Assembly: GCF_001552155.1 (NCBI RefSeq) | Contig: NZ_BCQQ01000026.1 | Location: 1-63,977, forward strand | DNA: 63,977 nt | Direction of reading: 5' to 3' | Origin: Actinomadura formosensis NBRC 14204 | GTDB taxonomy: Bacteria > Actinomycetota > Actinomycetes > Streptosporangiales > Streptosporangiaceae | Shown: positions 35,172 through 42,154 of the stretch, piece by piece | Layout of the letters: every line of letters begins with the position of its first letter | Numbering within the stretch: position 1 is the stretch's first letter | Program-made: the position numbers and the translations under genes | Notes under the pieces: generated by a model | Seen by the model: the letters and a program-made list of their open reading frames with translations, nothing else | What the model was told of the DNA's origin: nothing | Databases searched by the model: none

Positions 35172-36415
35172 ACACCCACCGAGACCTACTGGACCGCCGC
35201 GGCCGGGTCCTCGCCCCGTCCTACCGCACGTTCTACCGGGAACCGCTCCACATAGTGCGGGGTGAGGGCGTGTGGTTGACGACGGACGACGGCCGCGCTC
35301 TCCTCGACGCCTACAACAACGTCCCATCGGTGGGGCACGCCAACCCGCGGGTGCTGGCAGCCCTGTGCCGTCAGGCCGCCGTCCTGAACACCCATACCCG
35401 CTACCTGCACGAAGGCGTGGTCCGCTACGCCGAGCGTGTGACCGCGGACATGCCGCCCGGCCTCGGCAGCGCCGTCTTCACGTGCAGTGGCAGCGAGGCG
35501 AACGATCTCGCCCTGCGGATGGCGAACGCGTGGCACGGCGGCACCGGGGTGATCGTGACCTCCAACGCCTACCACGGCGTCACGGCGGCGGCGGCGCAGG
35601 CGTCGCCCTCGCTGGGGCCGGTCGCGCCGCACGTCCGGACGGTCGCCCCGCCCCTCGGGGACGAGCCGGCGGAAGCATTCGCCGCCGCCGTCGCCGCCGC
35701 GGCGGCGGACCTGCACGCGGCGGGTCACGGACCGGCCACGCTCCTGGTGGACTCGGTGATGGCGTCCGACGGAGTCATCACCGACGCCGAAGGCGCGCTC
35801 GCCGCCGCGGCCGAGGCCGTCCGCGCCGCCGGCGGTCTCTACGTCGCCGACGAGGTACAGGCGGGCTTCGGGCGGCTGGGACGGATGTGGGGCTTCCAGC
35901 ACCACGGAGCCGTTCCGGACATCGTGACCCTCGGCAAGCCGATGGGGAACGGGCACCCGATCGGCGGGCTGGTCGCCCGGACCGACATCGCGGACCGCTT
36001 CGGGCGGCGGACCCGCTATTTCAACACGTTCGGCGGGAACACCGTCTCCGCGGCGGTGGGGCTGGCCGTGCTGGACGAGATCGAGGATCGGAACCTGGTC
36101 GGGCATGCCCGCACCGAGGGCGCGCATCTCGGGTCGGCTCTCGCCCGCCTGGCGGGCCGCCATCCTGCGGTGGTCTCCGCCGTCCGGGGCACAGGGCTCT
36201 ACTACGGGATCGAGCTGCGCGAGGGCGCCGCCAGTTCCGCGGCCCTGACGACCGCGGCCCTGGAGGGACTGCTCGCCCGCGGCGTCCTGGTCGGACGATG
36301 CGGCCCCGCGGACAACGTCATCAAGGTCCGCCCCCCGCTCGTCATCGCGCCGCCGGAACTGGAACTGCTCACCGACGCCCTGGACGCGACCTTGGCGGAC
36401 CTCACCACACCGTGA
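35168..36415 (+). CDS. Class III aminotransferase-fold enzyme, phospho-lyase-like
   Basis: 415 residues if CTG 35168 is the start, which overlaps the kinase stop (CTGA) behind AAGGAG. The conserved N-terminus (LLDRRGRVLAPSYRTFYREP) lies upstream of the first standard start, so the CTG is well supported. PLP features: TCSGSEANDLALRM, SNAYHGVTAA, VADEVQAGFGRLG and the Schiff-base lysine in TLGKPMGNGHP. This subgroup includes ethanolamine-phosphate and 5-phosphohydroxylysine phospho-lyases, which release phosphate and ammonia. Adjacent to an APH-fold kinase, lyase activity on the phosphorylated amino alcohol is the best inference. Confidence 0.84.
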   Translation: MNTHRDLLDRRGRVLAPSYRTFYREPLHIVRGEGVWLTTDDGRALLDAYNNVPSVGHANPRVLAALCRQAAVLNTHTRYLHEGVVRYAERVTADMPPGLGSAVFTCSGSEANDLALRMANAWHGGTGVIVTSNAYHGVTAAAAQASPSLGPVAPHVRTVAPPLGDEPAEAFAAAVAAAAADLHAAGHGPATLLVDSVMASDGVITDAEGALAAAAEAVRAAGGLYVADEVQAGFGRLGRMWGFQHHGAVPDIVTLGKPMGNGHPIGGLVARTDIADRFGRRTRYFNTFGGNTVSAAVGLAVLDEIEDRNLVGHARTEGAHLGSALARLAGRHPAVVSAVRGTGLYYGIELREGAASSAALTTAALEGLLARGVLVGRCGPADNVIKVRPPLVIAPPELELLTDALDATLADLTTP

Positions 36416-36531
36416 CGTCGCGACGCCGGGCGTGAATTTTTGCACAGATGATCGCCCGGTGCACCGCAACATACTGATAACGGAAGCGGACGGCCCATAG
36501 GATCGCGGGCACGGGCGGGAGGGGCTGATCG

Positions 36532-38118
36532 GTGGAGTCGGAGCCGTGGGGGGTCGATGACTTCCCGGCCTCCCTGCTGGGGCGGGTCGACCGGGTCCGG
36601 CTGCTGGAGGTCGGCGGCGAGGTGGTCGTGTTCCTGGCGCGGCCGGCCGGCGGCTGGTGCCCCGGCGCCACCGAAGTGGTGATCAAGGTCAGCAAGGCGT
36701 CCCGGGCGCAATTCGACCAGCTGCGGCTGCTGTCGCTGCGGGGTTTCGCCAGGCACGTCCCGCGGATCCACGACTACGGCGACACGGTCATGCGGGGCGT
36801 GACCGTCGGGTGGATGGCGCAGGAGTACTGCCCGCACGGCTCCCTGCACGACGTGATCCACGGGAGCGCGCCGCCCGCCGGGGACGCCGAACTCCGCCGG
36901 ATCATCGCCGAACTCGCGGAATGCCTGAACTTCTGGCTCGGCGACCTCGGGCTGACGCACACCGACGTGAAGCCGGCGAACGTCCTGGTGCGCTCCCGGG
37001 ACCCCTACGAGCTGCTGATCGGCGACTTCGGGGGCACCGCGCGGGACGTCCGGAACAGGGCGGCGGAGGAACGCGTGTCGACCACCCTCTCCTACGCCTC
37101 CCCCGAGACCGTGCACGGCCGGCGGGGCGCACCGGCCGCCTGGTGGGCGCTCGGGATCATCGCCTACGAGCTGCTCCTGCACCGGACGCCGTACGCGGGC
37201 ATGACCGCCGGCGAGGTGAAGGAGATGCTGCGCGCGGGGCGGCGGCCCGCGCTGACCGGCATCGGTGATCCGGACTGGCGGCGGCTGATCGAGGGGCTGC
37301 TCGTCGTCGAGCCGCGGCGGCGCTGGGGCTATGACCAGGTGGCCGCGTGGGCGGCCGAGGAGAACCGCCCGGTGCGCTTCAACGGCCGGACCTACCGCAG
37401 GATCGAGCATCTCGTCGACGACCTGGAACTGAACTGGGGGACGGGGGTCGGCTGGCTGGCCGCGAACGGCGGCCGGGTCGCCGACTGGCTGGTCGAGCTG
37501 GGCGCCGGCGCCGACGAGGTGCGGTACCTGCGCGGCCTGACACCGGGCCGGGCGGCACGGGCGCTCGGCAGGCTGACGGCGCGGGTCCTGCCCGATGTGA
37601 CGCCGCGGTACCGGGGGCACCCGATCGACGCGCAGGGGCTGCTCGGGCTCGCGCAGCGCGGGGAGACGGAGAAGCGGCTGCTGCGCAGGGCGCTGGAGGA
37701 CGGGGCGCTGGACTACGCGGCCGCGCATCGCTGTGCCCATCAGGGCTGCCGGGAGCGGTGCGCCGTGCTCGACCGGGTCCGCGCGGAGGTGCCCGAGATC
37801 GTGGAGCGCGTGGAGGCGAAGCTCGGCTGGCTGCACGACCGGGTCATCCGAAGCTACCGGGGGGCGGCTCCGGCCGAACTGCCGTCCGAGCGCGAATGGA
37901 CGATGCTGTGGGCGTGGGCGACCGAGATGACGCTGTGGCCCGAGGCAGCGGTGCGGGCGCGCGCGCTGGCCGCGGGGGTGCCCGCCGACGTGTCCTGGTG
38001 GCCCGGCCTCCGGCGGACCGCCGATACGGCCGATCCGGGCGGTGTGGAGGGACGGGCCGACCTCGTCTTGACACTGCTGCTCGCCGGCCACGCCCGGCGC
38101 GCCGTCGCCCTCCGGTAG
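36532..38118 (+). CDS. Protein kinase with long C-terminal helical region
   Basis: 528 residues, GTG start. The kinase domain (about 18-275) keeps Lys (VVIKVSK), the catalytic loop as THTDVKPANVLV (His-Thr-Asp instead of HRD), GDFGG and an SPETVHG APE-like segment, so it is probably active, though divergent from PknB types. After 290 comes an unrecognised helical region with a Cys/His cluster (HRCAHQGCRERC), possibly metal-binding. It runs convergent with the GTPase operon and stops 24 bases from it. Kinases are common companions of GAP1/GTPase conflict systems, so a role there is inferred. Confidence 0.8.
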   Translation: MESEPWGVDDFPASLLGRVDRVRLLEVGGEVVVFLARPAGGWCPGATEVVIKVSKASRAQFDQLRLLSLRGFARHVPRIHDYGDTVMRGVTVGWMAQEYCPHGSLHDVIHGSAPPAGDAELRRIIAELAECLNFWLGDLGLTHTDVKPANVLVRSRDPYELLIGDFGGTARDVRNRAAEERVSTTLSYASPETVHGRRGAPAAWWALGIIAYELLLHRTPYAGMTAGEVKEMLRAGRRPALTGIGDPDWRRLIEGLLVVEPRRRWGYDQVAAWAAEENRPVRFNGRTYRRIEHLVDDLELNWGTGVGWLAANGGRVADWLVELGAGADEVRYLRGLTPGRAARALGRLTARVLPDVTPRYRGHPIDAQGLLGLAQRGETEKRLLRRALEDGALDYAAAHRCAHQGCRERCAVLDRVRAEVPEIVERVEAKLGWLHDRVIRSYRGAAPAELPSEREWTMLWAWATEMTLWPEAAVRARALAAGVPADVSWWPGLRRTADTADPGGVEGRADLVLTLLLAGHARRAVALR

Positions 38119-38142
38119 GCCCCGGCCGGGACGGGGGAGACC

Positions 38143-39258
38143 TCAGTAGAACTGCGGCGGCTCGTCCGGCTCGTCCATGTCGATCCTCGGCAGCAGCCCG
38201 GTCATGCTGAACAGCGACAGCAGCGGGCGCAGCACCCGCTTCGGCCCGAACCCCTCGTCCGGGAACACCGTCGCGTCCTGCACCGGCTTCGAGACGCCGG
38301 AGGCGGAGGCGAAGTGGATGGTGACCTGGGAGCCGGACTCCAGGGGATCCAGCCACAGTTCCGCGCCGTGCCGGCGCAGGAAGGCGCCGGCGTCCACGCT
38401 CTCCCTCAGCATGCTGCGCAGGTCGTCGAGATCGCTCTCGTCCTTGCGCCCGAGCCAGCGCGTGACGGTGTCGTCATCGTCGAGGCCGTCCAGCACGTCG
38501 GACTTCGTGACGACGATGACGGCGGGGGGAAGCCGGCCGGCGCCGTCGGCCCGGGTCTGCCGCAACTGGGTGATCGCGTGCGTGAAGCCGGGGTCGGGGA
38601 CCCAGGAGTTCCAGCCGCCGCCGGACCTGAGCGCGCTGCCGTCCGCGACGTAGATGACCGCGTCGGCCACGCTCATGAACGGCGTGTCCTCGTAGCTGTA
38701 CCTCCGGTAGTGCTCTCCGGGGACGTCGAAGAAGCCGACCGCGTGGGTGCGGCCCGTCTGCCGGCTGGCCACCCGGAGCGCGTAGGCGAACTCGGGCTGT
38801 CCCGGCCGGGTGCCCCCGAGGACCTCGTGGCGTTCCAGGAACGGGCGGACGCGCTCGTCGTAGAAACGCTGCCGCAAACGCCCGTCGAGCGGCTCGATCC
38901 GCAGCTCCCGCGCGATCAGCGACCGGCGCCGTTCGAGCTGGGCGATCATCGCGGTGAGCAGGTGCGTCTTGCCGGTCGCGGTGTCGCCGGCCAGGCCGAT
39001 GACGAGCGGCTCCAGGTCGCCGTAGTCGGCCGGCAGCAGGTGCGGCTCGCCGTTGCCCCGGCACTGCCGCATGGCGCCGAGCGTCCGGTGCCGCCACCGC
39101 GTTTCCGGCTCGTCCGGCCCGCGGGTGAGGACGTCGGGGCCCTCCGGCGTCTCCTTCACCAGCGGCAGCTCACCGTAGTCGGACCAGTCGAGCTGGTTCA
39201 GGCAGTACGGGCAGATCGTGAGGTCCCGCGCCGGGTAGCCGGTGAACGGGGCGGTCAT
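38143..39258 (-). CDS. TRAFAC-type GTPase with CPYC N-terminus (second copy)
   Basis: 371 residues, ATG start overlapping the pseudokinase stop by 4 bases. The N-terminal half zinc ribbon is CPYCLNQLDW; the P-loop is GLAGDTATGKTHLL near 88-101; the switch region is FFDVPGE; the specificity motif is VVTKSDVLD. A conserved C-terminal FASASGVSK/VLRPLLSLFSMTGLLPR ends the domain. It is clearly paralogous to the GTPase at 44724-46037. These proteins belong to the double-GTPase group linked to GAP1 proteins in predicted NTP-dependent conflict systems. It is the last gene of the operon. Confidence 0.82.
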   Translation of the reverse strand: MTAPFTGYPARDLTICPYCLNQLDWSDYGELPLVKETPEGPDVLTRGPDEPETRWRHRTLGAMRQCRGNGEPHLLPADYGDLEPLVIGLAGDTATGKTHLLTAMIAQLERRRSLIARELRIEPLDGRLRQRFYDERVRPFLERHEVLGGTRPGQPEFAYALRVASRQTGRTHAVGFFDVPGEHYRRYSYEDTPFMSVADAVIYVADGSALRSGGGWNSWVPDPGFTHAITQLRQTRADGAGRLPPAVIVVTKSDVLDGLDDDDTVTRWLGRKDESDLDDLRSMLRESVDAGAFLRRHGAELWLDPLESGSQVTIHFASASGVSKPVQDATVFPDEGFGPKRVLRPLLSLFSMTGLLPRIDMDEPDEPPQFY

Positions 39259-40406
39259 GCGAACACCACCAGGAGAATCAGGGCGACCAGGATGATCGCG
39301 GCCCAGACGAGCGGGTGCGGACGGCGTGTCCCGTTGGCGCCGACGCGGAACGGGAAGTCCGCCGGAAGGGACGGCAGAGTCGGCAGGGACGGCAGGGTGC
39401 CGGGTTCCGGGCGGCGGGGCACCGCCGGGCCGGACAGCGGCTCCGTGCCCGCCGGCCGGTCGGGCTGGCCGTGCATGTTCTTCATCCTCTCCCCGAGGTA
39501 CTTCCTGAACTGACTGTCCTCGCGGTCGTCCAGAGGCGGAGGCGGGCCGGCGTCGATCTCGTGTGTCTCCTCGGTGTCCTTCCTCGCGTGCCCACCGGCT
39601 TTCTTTTCCCCGCCGTCCACGGCCGTCGCCGCGGGACGGTGGACGGGACGCGGCCAGGCCGCCGCCATGCGGGCCAGCAGTTCCTCGGCGGTGGGGGACT
39701 CACCCTCGTACACGGGCCGCAGCACCGTGGCGAGGTCGGGGCGATGCGCGGTCAGATGGCGGAACTCCTGTTCGGGGGAGACGCCTCCGCTCCGGTATCC
39801 GAACGACGACTCCTCGCCGGAGGCGAACCAGTAGAGCAGCCCGGCCGCGTTCCGCACGTCCCGGAGGAAACCGTCGTCGCCGCTCGTCTGGGTGGTCGCC
39901 GTGCTCAGGTCGGCGATCTGGAGCCCTTCGCCGTCCCAGAACACCGTGGTGGACGAGATGGCGCCGTGCACGTACTTGTGGTCCGCCAGCACCTTGAGCG
40001 CGGAAAGCAGGTCGTGCGTCGGCTGCCAGAGCTGCTCCACGGCGGGCACCGTCGTCGAGGCCCTGCGGGCCAGCGCCCGCCCCCGGCGGGTGTGCACCAG
40101 CACGGCGCCGCCCTCGTCCGGGTCGAGGTCGTAGCCGAGCAGTTCGGGGAGCCGGCCGTCGTTGCCGCCCGTCCAGCCCAGGACGCTGAACACGGCGACC
40201 TCGTTCTCGATCGCGCGTCTCCCCCAGTCGCCGCGGGCGACCTTGTAGAGGCAGTCGACCTCCGGACGGGCGGCGCTGCGTGCGGTGCCGTAATGACCGG
40301 TGAACCGGCTGCCCTTGGCCTCGCCGCCGTCCAGGGTCAGCGTGAACTCGATCCGCTCGCCGGCGGCGCCGGTGCCCGTCAGCAGCCGCGTGATCTCGGT
40401 GGTCAC
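39255..40406 (-). CDS. Tail-anchored pseudokinase (second copy)
   Basis: 383 residues, GTG start. A kinase-like fold is recognisable (CLYKVARGDW, LVHTRRGRALAR, YVHGAISSTTVFWDG, LQIADLSTA), but the catalytic Asp (HRD to HGA) and DFG (to ADL) are lost. After a Pro-rich linker comes a single C-terminal transmembrane helix (PLVWAAIILVALILLVVFA), so it is a tail-anchored protein with its pseudokinase in the cytosol. It is paralogous in layout to 46040-47083, and each precedes a GTPase gene. Likely it tethers or senses for the GTPase that follows with a 4-base overlap. Confidence 0.78.
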   Translation of the reverse strand: MTTEITRLLTGTGAAGERIEFTLTLDGGEAKGSRFTGHYGTARSAARPEVDCLYKVARGDWGRRAIENEVAVFSVLGWTGGNDGRLPELLGYDLDPDEGGAVLVHTRRGRALARRASTTVPAVEQLWQPTHDLLSALKVLADHKYVHGAISSTTVFWDGEGLQIADLSTATTQTSGDDGFLRDVRNAAGLLYWFASGEESSFGYRSGGVSPEQEFRHLTAHRPDLATVLRPVYEGESPTAEELLARMAAAWPRPVHRPAATAVDGGEKKAGGHARKDTEETHEIDAGPPPPLDDREDSQFRKYLGERMKNMHGQPDRPAGTEPLSGPAVPRRPEPGTLPSLPTLPSLPADFPFRVGANGTRRPHPLVWAAIILVALILLVVFA

Positions 40407-40427
40407 CCCGTCACATCCCCGTGTCGA

Positions 40428-41000
40428 TCAGTTCTGGTAGAAGAAGACGATGAGCTGGACCGAGCCGTTGCCGTCGCCGCCGGTCCAGGCCGCCCGGTAG
40501 ATGGCCTCCCGGAAGCGGGCATTGCCGGACTTGATGGCCGCGGCCGCTTTCCGGCCGAGGACGACACCGCTGCCGGTGTCGTCCCTGGCGCCGTAGACGA
40601 GGTAGAAACCGACCTGAAGGTTCTGCCTGAGCTGCTCCTCGCACTTGCCGCGCCCCTCGGCGTCCCGCATCTCGGGCCCGTGCAGCCAGGACGGATGCTT
40701 GCGGTGCAGTGCCTGGTCCACCTTGGCCAGCAGGTCGGCGCGGGCGTCGCGGCTGCCGCCGATCAGGTCGTCGGCCCGGACCGGGATCATGAACTCGCAG
40801 AAGTCCTGGCCGAGCACGCGCGGCCCGGTCGGCGTCGGCTGGTCGTCGTCGGGGGTGCCGGTGGTGAGCTGGGCGCGGGGCTGCACGGCCATGGCGACCA
40901 GGAACAGCACGAGCATCAGGTCGGCGAACAGCCAGCCGGCCAGATGGGCCGCGCCGAACCGGGAGGCCCGCCGCGAACGCCGGGACGCGCGCCGGCTCAC
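40428..41000 (-). CDS. MotB/ZorB-like single-pass membrane protein
   Basis: 190 residues, GTG start overlapping the upstream membrane-protein gene by 4 bases. A basic N-terminus is followed by one transmembrane helix (about 19-39) with a central Asp: LFADLMLVLFLVAM. The Asp placement resembles the proton-binding Asp of MotB/ExbD/ZorB-type stator proteins. The extracytoplasmic part (about 60-190) has VGFYLVYGARDD, GSGVVLGRKAAAAIK and SVQLIVFFYQN, but no OmpA peptidoglycan motif that I can confirm. The paired upstream gene encodes a multi-helix protein with a coiled coil. A stator-like function is an inference from these two features. Confidence 0.7.
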   Translation of the reverse strand: MSRRASRRSRRASRFGAAHLAGWLFADLMLVLFLVAMAVQPRAQLTTGTPDDDQPTPTGPRVLGQDFCEFMIPVRADDLIGGSRDARADLLAKVDQALHRKHPSWLHGPEMRDAEGRGKCEEQLRQNLQVGFYLVYGARDDTGSGVVLGRKAAAAIKSGNARFREAIYRAAWTGGDGNGSVQLIVFFYQN

Positions 41001-42154
41001 CGCGGCGCACCTCCGCCGGCGCCGCGCGCGTAGGCGACGAACTCGCGGGACTCGGCGACGAGCGCCTCCAGATGTTCGAGCGCCGTGCTCAGCCGGTCGG
41101 TGCCCGCGACGAGCCGGGCCACCGCGCCGCTGATCAGCTCCTGGTCGGCCTCCTGGTAGCGCCGGACGGTGTCGGCGTGGTCGGTGCTGGCGAGCGTCGC
41201 CTGCCTGACCTGCGAGACCAGGGTGTTCAGTTCGCCGCGCAGTTCGCGCTGCCCGGCGGCGATGTCGTCCTGCAACGCCCGGAACGCCTCCAGCGTCTCG
41301 GCGGGCGCCTGCATCGAGGCGAGCGCCCGCTCCAGCGCCTCCGACTTGTCGATCCAGACCTGGATGGCCTCCTCGATGCGCCTGCCGGTGCCGGTGTCCA
41401 GCGCGGCGCGGATCTCCTCGGCGGTGCCCGCCAGCCGGCCGATGAGCCCGCCGATGCCGGCCTCCATCCGCTGGATCAGCGCGCGGAGGTCCCGGTAGGA
41501 CACCTGGTCGCCCGGCGCCTCGGTGAGCAGGTGCGACGCCAGCGCCAGGTCCTGGGTGATCTGCGCGCGCTCGGCCTCGTAGCGGGACCGGTCGAGCCGG
41601 TTCTCACACGCGTTCACCGCGATGGCGAACGCGATCACGGCCGCGACGAGGAGCACCACCCACCAGGCGGTCTTCGACAGCGGATCGAAGTCCTGGACGC
41701 CCCGGGCGATGTGGTCGGGCCGGAACGAACCGGCCTGCCAGCCGAGCAGGAACGAGGACTCGCTGCCCGCCCTGCCGTAGGCGCTGAGCGCTTCGTGCAG
41801 CTTCAGCCAGGTGACCAGGATCGGCACGAAGACGAGCACGTCGCGCAGCAGCCGGGCCCAGAACAGCAGGAGTTCGAGGAGGCGGGACGGCGCGGGCTCG
41901 GGCAGCAGCGCCTCGGCCGGGTAGGCGGTCACGAGGTCGACGCCCGCCAGGGGCTTGCCGCTCGCCGGGTGGAGGTCGTCGGCCAGCCGCCGGAGCAGCA
42001 GCGGACCGGTCGCGTCCGTCCCGCGTGCGCGTTTCAGCGCCTCGGCGGCGTACCCGCCGAACCGTTCGCTGATGCGGAGCAGCCGGTCGTCGGAGGTCAG
42101 CAGATCCGGGGCGGACGGGGGATCGGTGACGACCGGGGCCGGTGAAGATGCCAT
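40997..42154 (-). CDS. Two-helix membrane protein with cytoplasmic coiled coil (MotA/ZorA-like position)
   Basis: 385 residues. Hydrophobic helices are at about 92-118 (LLLFWARLLRDVLVFVPILV) and 164-183 (WWVVLLVAAVIAFAIAVNA). The remaining 200 residues are predicted helical coiled coil (IEEAIQVWIDKSEALERALA, LQDDIAAGQRELRGELNTLV). It is followed, with 4-base overlap, by the MotB-like protein; that gene order and the long coiled tail recall ZorA-ZorB. However, it has two rather than several helices, so the homology is unproven. Its ATG shares one base with the GAP1 stop codon. Confidence 0.68.
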   Translation of the reverse strand: MASSPAPVVTDPPSAPDLLTSDDRLLRISERFGGYAAEALKRARGTDATGPLLLRRLADDLHPASGKPLAGVDLVTAYPAEALLPEPAPSRLLELLLFWARLLRDVLVFVPILVTWLKLHEALSAYGRAGSESSFLLGWQAGSFRPDHIARGVQDFDPLSKTAWWVVLLVAAVIAFAIAVNACENRLDRSRYEAERAQITQDLALASHLLTEAPGDQVSYRDLRALIQRMEAGIGGLIGRLAGTAEEIRAALDTGTGRRIEEAIQVWIDKSEALERALASMQAPAETLEAFRALQDDIAAGQRELRGELNTLVSQVRQATLASTDHADTVRRYQEADQELISGAVARLVAGTDRLSTALEHLEALVAESREFVAYARGAGGGAPR

